Below are positions 25,130 to 32,996 of a stretch of DNA of 44,940 bases, piece after piece. Within the stretch, counting starts at the first letter, position 1. Each line of letters opens with the position of its first letter. The notes beneath the pieces were generated by a model. That model saw only the letters and a list, made by a program, of their open reading frames with translations. It was not told the DNA's origin and ran no database searches. The position numbers were made by a program, and so were the translations under genes. This DNA comes from Amphritea sp. (lineage in GTDB: Bacteria > Pseudomonadota > Gammaproteobacteria > Pseudomonadales > Balneatricaceae): positions 1-44,940 of the forward strand of contig JAOXSA010000442.1 in the NCBI GenBank assembly GCA_025800245.1, in the 5' to 3' direction.

Positions 25130-27112
25130 ATGAGCACTCTAGCTAATACTGAAGAAGAAGTTTTAGCAAAACTAAAACAAAGCACAAGCAGTAGTGATCT
25201 TATAGAAGCTACTCTCAAGACAGACGATAGAGTTTTAGCGAGAGTTACCGATGGGATATATAGACAACCTGGATCAGCTCTCAGGGAACTTATTTCAAAT
25301 GCGTATGACGCTGACGCCACAAAAGTCACAATCACTACTGACGCCCCCCGCTTTGACAGGATAGAGATAACTGATAACGGACATGGGATGACCCCTGAAG
25401 CGTTATCACATGTTATCCACCATATTGGAGGAAGTGCTAAAAGGAACCTTAATGGTACAGAACTTGGAGTAACAAGTTCGACTGATCCGTTCAAAAGCCC
25501 TATGGGTAGAAAGCTAATCGGTAAAATAGGTATAGGCTTATTTTCTGTTGCTCAACTTACCTATAAATTTCAGATCATAACTAAAGTAAAAAACGATAAC
25601 TTTAGAACCATTGCTACTGTTGTTTTAAAGCAATACTCTGAATCAATTGGAGGCTCAGAGCAGGACTTCCAATTTGAGTCAGGAAAAGTCAAGCTTTGGC
25701 GAGAAAAAGCAATCGATACTGAAAGTCAAGGCACCACAATTGTTTTAACAAATATCCGACCGCAAACTAAAGAAACCCTGCAAAGTAAAGAGATTTGGAA
25801 CGCTTTAGAAACAAATGAAGAAGCAGACCAAGAAGACAAGGAAGTTCTTGATATAACTCCACCAAAGTTTCATGTTGGTAGGGTTACAGAAGAAAAAGAC
25901 ATATTAAAAGATTTTGGAGACAACAAGTATAACTCTTTGCCATGGAGTAAAGCGGACACTCCTACAATGGCTTTTAAAAAGCTTGTTGATTCAGTTTGGT
26001 CTCAAATTGGCCCTAACAATCCAAATCCAGATATTTCTAAAATATTTGACTATTACTTAAAAATGATATGGGATCTTTCTTTATCGGTTCCAATAAAATA
26101 TATTGACAGACATATTTTTGACTTCCCTGTCGAAAACGAACATTTTGACTGTTTTGAACTTTCTAATAAATTCAGGAGAAGTAGAGCAGAGTCTTTAGCT
26201 TCTGATAAAAACACCACAATCAGAAGCAAACTAGGTCTTATAAACAAAGAAGAAAACGAGTTCCCATTTGAAGTTAAAATTGATGACTTATTACTATCAA
26301 GGCCTATAAAATACACCAATTTACCTAAATCAGCTCAGCATAATTTGAAAAAGCCATTAGTTTTTTTTGGAAAGTGCTCTGAAGAATTCGAACGTATCCC
26401 TGTAGAGTTTAGTGGAGGAAAGCTATCCTTTGAAGCATATCTATTTTGGAATTCTAAAATTGCTCCGTCTGATCATCAAGGATCATTAATACGTATACAT
26501 GGAGCTAGCGGTACCTTATTTGACACAAGCTTCATGGATTACAGAGTTGCCGAAGCAACTCGATTAAGACAGTTGACATGTGAGATTTTTATCAACGAAG
26601 GCCTTGATGGCGCACTCAACATTGATCGAGAATCTTTCAACACTTCACATCCTCATTGTGTTTTTATAAAGAAATGGCTCCATAGTGCTCTAAGGCAGTT
26701 TGCTAGTGCACAAAAAAGAATTGCAAAAGAAAAGAACACTATAGCTAAAAAAGCATTTCAAGAAGCCTCTTACGATGAAATTGATAGCATCGTAATCAAT
26801 ACTCTGCAATCTACTACGAGTGATGAGTTTGTATCTCCTCCAAAAGTTCTATTTGATACAGAACTGAAGTCAATGAAGGCTACAGAGTCTCCTCAAGAGT
26901 TAGCTTCTGTCTCCTATGTTATTAAAACAGAGGAAAGTAAATCCGAAGCTAGCTCGAAGAAATCTACGAACTCTCCACTTAACCAAAAAAAGATTAAGGC
27001 AATAGCTCAAATACTTGCAAGCTTTGGATTGCTTGAAAGTTTATCAGATACAAAGCGCGATCAGTTGTTAATCGCAATATCTAAAGTTATCAGCACAGAA
27101 GGGAAGTCTTAA
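25130..27112 (+). CDS. GHKL-type ATPase (HSP90/MutL/MORC-like) of the island
   Basis: A 660-residue protein. The N-terminal Bergerat ATPase has its motifs in order: N-box ELISNAYDADAT (53-64), G1 DNGHGMT (82-88), and GKIGIGLFS (131-139). Between the N-box and G1 boxes it follows the HSP90/MutL pattern rather than histidine kinases. The middle region (about 250-520) is mixed alpha/beta without motifs I recognise, and the C-terminal 130 residues are Lys/Ser-rich and probably helical. In defence systems such ATPases act as DNA- or partner-triggered switches (MORC, MutL-like MzaA). The gene lies 23 bp after the methyltransferase and one base before the next gene. The AT-rich codon use is shared by all three genes. 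Confidence 0.85.
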   Translation: MSTLANTEEEVLAKLKQSTSSSDLIEATLKTDDRVLARVTDGIYRQPGSALRELISNAYDADATKVTITTDAPRFDRIEITDNGHGMTPEALSHVIHHIGGSAKRNLNGTELGVTSSTDPFKSPMGRKLIGKIGIGLFSVAQLTYKFQIITKVKNDNFRTIATVVLKQYSESIGGSEQDFQFESGKVKLWREKAIDTESQGTTIVLTNIRPQTKETLQSKEIWNALETNEEADQEDKEVLDITPPKFHVGRVTEEKDILKDFGDNKYNSLPWSKADTPTMAFKKLVDSVWSQIGPNNPNPDISKIFDYYLKMIWDLSLSVPIKYIDRHIFDFPVENEHFDCFELSNKFRRSRAESLASDKNTTIRSKLGLINKEENEFPFEVKIDDLLLSRPIKYTNLPKSAQHNLKKPLVFFGKCSEEFERIPVEFSGGKLSFEAYLFWNSKIAPSDHQGSLIRIHGASGTLFDTSFMDYRVAEATRLRQLTCEIFINEGLDGALNIDRESFNTSHPHCVFIKKWLHSALRQFASAQKRIAKEKNTIAKKAFQEASYDEIDSIVINTLQSTTSDEFVSPPKVLFDTELKSMKATESPQELASVSYVIKTEESKSEASSKKSTNSPLNQKKIKAIAQILASFGLLESLSDTKRDQLLIAISKVISTEGKS

Positions 27113-27113
27113 A

Positions 27114-28262
27114 ATGTTTGATGATATTTTTCCTGATGACTTATTTGATGCGAGCAGTTACGAAGCGGAATCACCGATTGAGAGTAAAGAATTTTTACCG
27201 TGGCATCGCCCAAGAAAGCAACTTGTAAGAAAGCAACAATGGCTCGAGCACATCAACAGGCTTGCAAAGTACTGCTTAAATAACGGCAACCAACTAAAGT
27301 ATCTTGGATTACCTGGAAGCGACCTTCTGGACATACGTTATTTGCATGATAACTTTTGCCTGGAAAACGAAATTTCACTTTCATTTCTAGGCTTCAACAA
27401 TGGTGCACCAAGAAACGCAGGTAAAGAAAGTAATCTTAACATTTCTTTATCTGAAGTTAGAAACCTACAGTATATTGACGATTCTTCAATTGTTTTAAAT
27501 GATGATATTAAAAATATTGCAAGAATCAACTCATACGCCCATCAACAAGCAATTAAAAAAGGGCCGTTCGATGTAGTTAATTTTGACCTTTGTGACAGCA
27601 TTGCCCAAGAAGCTCCGAATAACCTGGGAACAAGCCATTACGCTACTATTAACCAAATTTTAGCAATACAAGCAAAAGCAACCAGCCCTTGGCTATTACT
27701 TTTAACAACACGAATCGGATCAACCCATGTTCATGATGAAGTTCAACAAAAACTGATACAGCTATTCAAAGACAACTTCAATAACAACGAACAGTTTAGA
27801 GAAAAGTCTTCAGATTATGGAAATTTAAATAGTGAAAGTGATATTGATATGGCTGAACATAACGAACAGCTTTACTCGAATATTTTGGCTATTTCAATAT
27901 GCAAGTGGATTCTCACTACGGTTTTAGATCAACCATCACAACCAAAAGTTGAGTTGGTTAATGTAATGGGCTACACAGTAGATCAATCAGCTGAACATAT
28001 GGATTTAATTTCAATAGCCATCAAGTTCACCCCTTCTTTTGCTCCTCAGCAAGATTTCTTAGGCTTATCTAGCGTATCAGACTGCAGGCTTGAAGAAGGC
28101 GAAGTTGCTTCTAAATTCATTAAAAGAGTTTTTCAAAGCCGGAACTGTGATGAAGTCCTTTCCGAAGATAGCACTTTGATGCAACAAATGGTTGACGAAA
28201 TGAAGTTGCTACTTGAGAAATCCCGCTATGACGTCACTCACTATGACTCTTGGGCGACTTAA
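27114..28262 (+). CDS. Unrecognised island protein with Rossmann-like segments
   Basis: A 382-residue protein that I do not recognise. The start is one base after the stop of the GHKL gene, with GAAGGGAAG as RBS, so the two are translationally linked. Two segments look like a nucleotide- or SAM-binding Rossmann fold: YLGLPGSDLLDIRYL (63-77) and FDVVNFDLCDS (152-162). The acidic N-terminus (FDDIFPDDLFD) could be a protein-interaction tail. No catalytic PD-(D/E)xK, HNH or PLD nuclease motif is visible. By position it should be the effector or the specificity partner of the methyltransferase/ATPase pair (inference). A strong terminator follows 10 bases after the stop. Confidence 0.75.
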   Translation: MFDDIFPDDLFDASSYEAESPIESKEFLPWHRPRKQLVRKQQWLEHINRLAKYCLNNGNQLKYLGLPGSDLLDIRYLHDNFCLENEISLSFLGFNNGAPRNAGKESNLNISLSEVRNLQYIDDSSIVLNDDIKNIARINSYAHQQAIKKGPFDVVNFDLCDSIAQEAPNNLGTSHYATINQILAIQAKATSPWLLLLTTRIGSTHVHDEVQQKLIQLFKDNFNNNEQFREKSSDYGNLNSESDIDMAEHNEQLYSNILAISICKWILTTVLDQPSQPKVELVNVMGYTVDQSAEHMDLISIAIKFTPSFAPQQDFLGLSSVSDCRLEEGEVASKFIKRVFQSRNCDEVLSEDSTLMQQMVDEMKLLLEKSRYDVTHYDSWAT

Positions 28263-28489
28263 TTAAAGGGATAAGCCGACCCTAAAATAGGGTCGGCTTT
28301 TACTTTCAAAAAAATAATAAAATTCTGATACAAACTGTAACTGATAGATCGATCAGTAAACTTCCCTATTTTAGCTTCTTTCTTTGAACTGTCCTGCTCT
28401 TGATTTAATAACTCTTCGACTGCACTTTCTAATTCAATCAACTTATTATTAAACTCAATAATTGAATCGCCCTGCCTGAGCCCCTTAAA
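28259..28489 (-). pseudogene. Open fragment, possibly the C-terminus of a truncated gene
   Basis: The minus strand is open for 77 codons from a stop inside the left direct repeat to 28259. It reads LRQGDSIIEFNNKLIELESA, then VEELLNQEQDSSKK, an acidic coiled-coil-like stretch that looks like real protein. A TTG or no start would be needed, and the last codons run through the terminator hairpin. It may be the tail of a gene cut at the direct repeat when the island formed. Chance cannot be excluded. Confidence 0.3.
28273..28302. terminator. Terminator of the three-gene island operon
   Basis: An 11-bp perfect stem (AAGCCGACCCT and its complement) with loop AAAAT, followed by TTTAC. It lies ten bases after the stop of the third island gene. 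Confidence 0.85.
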
Positions 28490-28516
28490 CTAAAAAGCCC
28501 CCGCAATGCGAAGGCT
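28474..28516. repeat. Direct repeat R1 (left copy), terminator-like
   Basis: Begins GCCTGAGCCCCTTAAAC and continues into AAGCCCCCGCAATGCGAAGGCT. It matches R2 at 28628-28670 at about 38 of 43 positions. The hairpin part has decayed relative to R2. It marks the right edge of the AT-rich DNA. Confidence 0.7.
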
Positions 28517-28627
28517 GGACCAGACAGATGGATCAAAGCAGCACTGCTGCTTTGCCCCTTCGGGCTTCGGCCATAGGCCTCGTCTCAAGTGACCTGCGTC
28601 ACTTGTCGAACTGGGCAGTTCTCATCT
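28517..28627. other. Hairpin-rich spacer between direct repeats
   Basis: No gene here. Contains CAAAGCAGCACTGCTGCTTTG and AAGTGACCTGCGTCACTT, both strong hairpins, plus GAACTGGGCAGTTC. Its GC content resembles the host chromosome, not the island. Confidence 0.5.
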
Positions 28628-28670
28628 GCCTGAACCCATTAAACAAAAAAGCCCCCGCAATGCGGAGGCT
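28628..28670. repeat. Direct repeat R2 (right copy) / tRNA-Val terminator
   Basis: Begins GCCTGAACCCATTAAAC and includes AGCCCCCGCAATGCGGAGGCT, a perfect hairpin with A- and T-rich flanks on each side. It lies 14 bases beyond the CCA end of the tRNA, so it should terminate the tRNA transcript on the minus strand. It is repeated upstream as R1. Confidence 0.75.
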
Positions 28671-28683
28671 TTTTTGTTTAATC

Positions 28684-28760
<77 letters not shown>

Positions 28761-28979
28761 AGAGTGAGTCGTATTATAGGGATTTAACGTTGCTGTGCAA
28801 GACAGTGATTAGAGGTTTTTGTTTTTTTATTCGAAATTAGCTCGTCGTAGCCTTTGACTGATCATTTTTCGAACTCCGGTAACCTGATCGGAGTCATAAG
28901 ATTAACCGTAAAACAGGTAATTCTTTCAAATTAAACGATAATTTCTCTAACGATCTGCAGCAGCGGAAGGAGTTCAGCG

Positions 28980-30095
28980 ATGTTGATTGGTATTCCTAAA
29001 GAGATTAAGAACAACGAGTTTCGTATCGGTATGACGCCTGCCGGGGTGCGAGAGCTGGTCGCGCATGGTCATCAGGTGATGGTACAGCGGGATGGCGGCA
29101 GCGCTATCGGTTTTACCGATCAGCTGTATCAGCAGGCCGGTGCGGAGATTGTTAAAGAGCCTGAAGAAATATTCAACCGGGCAGAAATGATCATCAAGGT
29201 GAAAGAGCCGCAACCGGATGAGTGCAGGATGTTACGACCCGGTCAGTTACTGTTTACCTATCTGCATCTGGCCCCCGATCCGGAGCAAACCCGACTGTTG
29301 CTACAGTCCGACTGCATCGCTATCGCTTATGAGACAGTAACCGATGCTCATGGCGGTTTACCTTTGTTAGCCCCCATGAGTGAGGTGGCTGGCCGGATGT
29401 CGGTTCAGGCCGGTGCCCATGCGCTGGAGAAAGCTCAGGGTGGTGCCGGAGTCCTGCTCGGCGGCGTACCCGGTGTAGCACCGGCTAAGGTGGTTGTGAT
29501 CGGTGGCGGTGTGGTGGGTATCAATGCCGCCCGGATGGCGATGGGTCTGGGCGCTGATGTAACGGTTCTGGATCGTTCCCTGCCACGTCTCACTCAGTTG
29601 GATGAACAGTTTGGTCCACGACTGAAGACGCTGTTTTCAACCGCTGAAACCATTGAAGCAGAGGTTACCGCCGCGGATCTTGTGATCGGTGCAGTCCTAA
29701 TTCCCGGAGCAGCTGCACCAAAACTGGTTGCCCGTGAGATGCTGGAAAAAATGAAGCGCGGCAGTGTTCTGGTGGATGTGGCGATCGATCAGGGTGGCTG
29801 CTTTGAAACGTCTCACGCTACCACCCATGAGGACCCGACCTATGAGGTTGATGGCGTAATACATTACTGTGTGGCGAATATGCCGGGCGGTGTGGCGCGT
29901 ACATCGACCTTTGCGCTGACTAATGCCACCCTCCCCTATGCTTTAGCTCTTGCGGATCAGGGCCATAAAGCGGCATTGAAAAATGACAGGCATCTGCTTA
30001 ACGGCCTGAACGTATATCGCGGCAAGATCACCTGCGAAGCGGTGGCGCAGGCGCTGAACTATGCATATCACACCCCGGAGAATCTGCTAAAGTAA
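28980..30095 (+). CDS. ald: Alanine dehydrogenase
   Basis: A 371-residue NAD-dependent enzyme interconverting L-alanine and pyruvate plus ammonia. N-terminal signature [20 protein letters not shown] (substrate Arg and Lys region), Lys in IIKVKEPQ, and catalytic His in [11 protein letters not shown] (H96). The Rossmann NAD site is [28 protein letters not shown] at about residues 170-198, and the C-terminal block [14 protein letters not shown] ... [23 protein letters not shown] is diagnostic. The length is standard. A GGAAGGAG Shine-Dalgarno lies close to the ATG. The 219 bp upstream of it (after the tRNA) contains the dyad ACTCCG-N10-CGGAGT (28873-28894), which may be an Lrp/AsnC-type or other control site; I cannot assign it. 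Confidence 0.96.
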   Translation: MLIGIPKEIKNNEFRIGMTPAGVRELVAHGHQVMVQRDGGSAIGFTDQLYQQAGAEIVKEPEEIFNRAEMIIKVKEPQPDECRMLRPGQLLFTYLHLAPDPEQTRLLLQSDCIAIAYETVTDAHGGLPLLAPMSEVAGRMSVQAGAHALEKAQGGAGVLLGGVPGVAPAKVVVIGGGVVGINAARMAMGLGADVTVLDRSLPRLTQLDEQFGPRLKTLFSTAETIEAEVTAADLVIGAVLIPGAAAPKLVAREMLEKMKRGSVLVDVAIDQGGCFETSHATTHEDPTYEVDGVIHYCVANMPGGVARTSTFALTNATLPYALALADQGHKAALKNDRHLLNGLNVYRGKITCEAVAQALNYAYHTPENLLK

Positions 30096-30155
30096 GCGCT
30101 TGATAAGGGCTTATATCATAGCTTGTATAAGCACCCGTATAAGAGCTTATTTAAC
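30096..30155. repeat. 12-bp tandem repeat filling the ald-EAL gene gap
   Basis: Five units of 12 bp: GCGCTTGATAAG, GGCTTATATCAT, AGCTTGTATAAG, CACCCGTATAAG, AGCTTATTTAAC. They begin directly after the ald stop and run through the stop codon of the convergent EAL gene. The unit matches the repeat inside the GT2 gene at 3180-3234. Several units can pair (GCTTATA with TATAAGC), so it may also help termination. Confidence 0.75.
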
Positions 30156-32822
30156 CGATCTCAGCGGTGGCTTTTCAAGCTGCTGCTGAAACTCTGCGGC
30201 TGGCATCGGTTTACCCAGCAGATAGCCCTGCGCCGCATCACAGCCGGATTCGATCAGGAAATCCAGCTGATTCTGGTTTTCAATACCTTCTGCCACCACT
30301 TCCAGCCCCAGACCTTTAGCCATCGCCAGTGTCGCTACGATCAGCTGCTGATCACCGGGCTCGGTTTCGATATCACGCACAAAAGAGCGGTCGATCTTGA
30401 GGATATCGAACGGAAACTGCTTCAGGTAGCTCAACGAGGAGTAGCCGGTACCGAAGTCATCCATTGATAACTGAATACCCATCGCCCTTAGCTGGCGCAG
30501 GCTCTGCGCGGTCGCTTCATCATTGCGGAACAGCAGGCCCTCGGTTATTTCAATCACCAGACTCTCTGCCGGAAAGCCAGTCTCTTCCAGTACCTGAGAC
30601 AGCATCGGCACGATGTGACCGTCGCGGAACTGACGCGGAGAGACGTTCAGCGCCAGCGAGAATTGATCATCCCAGATCTCACGCCAGATCATTGCCTGCA
30701 GGCAGGCTTCCCGGGCGATCCATTTACCGATTGTAAGAATCAGGCCGGTCTGTTCGGCAACCGGAATAAACTGATCCGGACCGACCATTCCCAGCGATTC
30801 ATTATTCCAGCGCACCAACACCTCTGCGCCGGTCATCTTATGATCTTTAAGGCAGAATATCGGCTGGTAGTTGAGCGATAGTTCACCACGCTTAAGTGCA
30901 CCCCGTAACTGGTGTTCCAGTTCGAGACGATTGGCAATATCGGTATTCATATCCGGGGAGTAGAAACTGAAGCCGTTGCGGCCTTCATCCTTAACCCGGT
31001 ACATCGCCGTATCCGCTTTCTTGAGCAGCTCTTCCGGTTGTTCGCCGTCAGTCGGTGCTACCGCGATGCCGATACTGCCGGAAATGTAGAAACTGCGGCC
31101 CTGTACGAAAAACTCCATCCCCAGGCGACTGAGAATACGCTCAGCCAGACGTTCGACATACGTCAGGTCCTGCTGATTCTCAATCAGCAGAATAAACTCA
31201 TCGCCACCATAGCGTGCCAGCGTATGCAGATCCGAGATCGTATCCTGCAGACGGTTCGCCACCGAAATCAGCAGTTCATCACCAACGTCGTGTCCCAGGG
31301 TATCGTTGATCTTCTTAAAATCATCCAGATCGATGAACATCAGCACCGCCAGGGTGTTAGTGGTCTTCGCCCGGTAAATGGCGTCGATCAGCTGATTATG
31401 CATCAGTTTACGGTTCGGCAGATTAGTCAGTGCATCAAACTGAGCCTGATAGGCGACCCGCTCTTCGTTTTCTTTACGGCGGGTAATGTCACGGATACAA
31501 CTCATGCCGATCAGCTCACCATCCACCACAGAGTTACGCGGAAAGACTTCGATCGGGAATGAAGTGCCATCACGACGCAGCGCTACCGCCTCAAAACTGT
31601 TGGAGCAGTTAACGTAGTTTTCCAGCACTTCGGCTTTACCCTCTTCGCCAAACAGATCAAACAGGGTTACATTTTTCAATTCATCACGGGGGTAGCCAAA
31701 CATCCGTTCAGATACTTCATTAAAATCGATGATCTTATCGCCCTGGTGCATCAGAATCGCTTCCGTTGATACCTGCGCCAGTTGTAACAAACGTGCCTGA
31801 CTCTGCTGCAGCGAGGTTTCCGCCTCCTGTCGACGCCGGATCTGATCCCGACCATGGCGATACAGCAGTGTTACCAGCAACACCACCGCGATACTGAGCA
31901 CCGCCAGTATCAGCATAATCTCAACATCAGAACTACCCATTCCTATGGCATGTTCGACATCCCGCAGATAAGCCACGTACCAGCCGGGCAGATGCTCTAC
32001 CGCATGCCGATAGAGATCATAGTGAGCACCCTCTGTATCCTCGAGGTGATTCCCTCCAATCCAGCGCAGTTGCTGTACCTCCAGTTCGGCACTGCCAAAT
32101 TGTGCGGTGTTAAGAATCATATTCTGTTGCAGGGAGCTCAGAGGTAGCAGACTGGTGAACAACCAGGGCTCATAGTTGGATGCGAAGACGATGCCATCAG
32201 AATCCATCAACAACATCTTACCCGGCACCTGTCTGAACCGTGCTTCCAATGGCTGGAGTGGGAATTTATTGACAACAACGCCGATAAAACGACCGTTCTC
32301 ATCATCGATCCGGTGTGAGAAATACAGACCCCGACGATTGGTACTGGCCCCTTTAGCCGGGTAAATTGAGCTACCACCGGAAACTGCCTGCTGAAAATAG
32401 GGCCTGAAGGAAAAATTGGTGCCCAGCGTTGAAGGCTTCTTATCGAAGTCATTGGAGGCGATAAACTCCCCCCGGGTATTCAGCAGATAGCAGAGTGATG
32501 CGCCATTAAGCTGACAGATGCTGTTGAGCAGTTCCGTCATTTCCCGATCCAGAATCGGAAAAGAGAGCATTGAGATATCCGACTGACTGACGGAGAGGTA
32601 GCGGCGAACATCGGGCATCGCCGATTGCACAGCCACCTGACTGGCCCGGCCAATCATCTCCGCATCCAGCTCCTGAGCCATAATGGCAACCAGATTCTCA
32701 GCGTTCCGGTGAGCGTCTTTCTCCGTAAAATTCACCAGATGGAAATAATTGGCTGCCACGCCGATCCCTGCTGTCAGGCAACAAAGTAAAGTCAGGATGA
32801 AAAGGATACTGCGCGCTTTCAT
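30147..32822 (-). CDS. Membrane dCACHE-PAS-GGDEF-EAL c-di-GMP signalling protein
   Basis: An 891-residue inner-membrane protein: N-terminal membrane helix (about 5-25), a periplasmic dCACHE-type sensor (about 30-290; motifs SFRPYFQQAV and YFSHRI typical of ligand-binding CACHE), a second membrane helix (about 303-323), PAS (about 345-460), GGDEF with intact YGGDEF, and EAL. The EAL domain has the catalytic set: E in EVLVRW, N in NVSPRQF, DD in DDFGTGYSSL, K in LKIDRSF, E in EGIENQ. The usual RxxD inhibitory site before GGDEF is not obvious. Both synthesis and hydrolysis of c-di-GMP look possible; with an intact EAL, the net phosphodiesterase role is inferred. A PsrA-like palindrome lies 120-139 bp upstream. 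Confidence 0.92.
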   Translation of the reverse strand: MKARSILFILTLLCCLTAGIGVAANYFHLVNFTEKDAHRNAENLVAIMAQELDAEMIGRASQVAVQSAMPDVRRYLSVSQSDISMLSFPILDREMTELLNSICQLNGASLCYLLNTRGEFIASNDFDKKPSTLGTNFSFRPYFQQAVSGGSSIYPAKGASTNRRGLYFSHRIDDENGRFIGVVVNKFPLQPLEARFRQVPGKMLLMDSDGIVFASNYEPWLFTSLLPLSSLQQNMILNTAQFGSAELEVQQLRWIGGNHLEDTEGAHYDLYRHAVEHLPGWYVAYLRDVEHAIGMGSSDVEIMLILAVLSIAVVLLVTLLYRHGRDQIRRRQEAETSLQQSQARLLQLAQVSTEAILMHQGDKIIDFNEVSERMFGYPRDELKNVTLFDLFGEEGKAEVLENYVNCSNSFEAVALRRDGTSFPIEVFPRNSVVDGELIGMSCIRDITRRKENEERVAYQAQFDALTNLPNRKLMHNQLIDAIYRAKTTNTLAVLMFIDLDDFKKINDTLGHDVGDELLISVANRLQDTISDLHTLARYGGDEFILLIENQQDLTYVERLAERILSRLGMEFFVQGRSFYISGSIGIAVAPTDGEQPEELLKKADTAMYRVKDEGRNGFSFYSPDMNTDIANRLELEHQLRGALKRGELSLNYQPIFCLKDHKMTGAEVLVRWNNESLGMVGPDQFIPVAEQTGLILTIGKWIAREACLQAMIWREIWDDQFSLALNVSPRQFRDGHIVPMLSQVLEETGFPAESLVIEITEGLLFRNDEATAQSLRQLRAMGIQLSMDDFGTGYSSLSYLKQFPFDILKIDRSFVRDIETEPGDQQLIVATLAMAKGLGLEVVAEGIENQNQLDFLIESGCDAAQGYLLGKPMPAAEFQQQLEKPPLRSVK

Positions 32823-32941
32823 CAGCGAGGGCTCCAGCTGCGTTCTTATCTGAGCGAGGAATTAACTCTAACTCTACACAGCCGGACACAGCTTTGCCCG
32901 CTGAATAGCCAGACAAATACTCATAGTGAGTAAGCAATCAG

Positions 32942-32985
32942 AATCAAACAATTGTTTGATTGCGGATTTTGCACTAGGATAGTGC
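32942..32985. promoter_or_regulatory. 20-bp perfect palindrome (PsrA-like box) and adjacent hairpin
   Basis: AATCAAACAATTGTTTGATT (32942-32961) is perfectly palindromic and contains CAAAC-N4-GTTTG, the consensus of the TetR-family fatty-acid sensor PsrA. Next to it is GCACTA-GGA-TAGTGC (32971-32985). Both lie in the 174-bp gap between the EAL gene's start and the upstream kinase's stop, so they probably control the EAL gene. Confidence 0.5.
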
Positions 32986-32996
32986 ACCTTCTGAAA

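Noticed and set aside
24105-28262. Integrated prophage
   Set aside because: No integrase, structural, lysis or replication genes are visible; only three genes plus an IS relic.
28535-28606. Hairpins between the direct repeats as a small RNA gene
   Set aside because: Strong palindromes are present but no promoter or conserved RNA pattern can be recognised; kept as a spacer.
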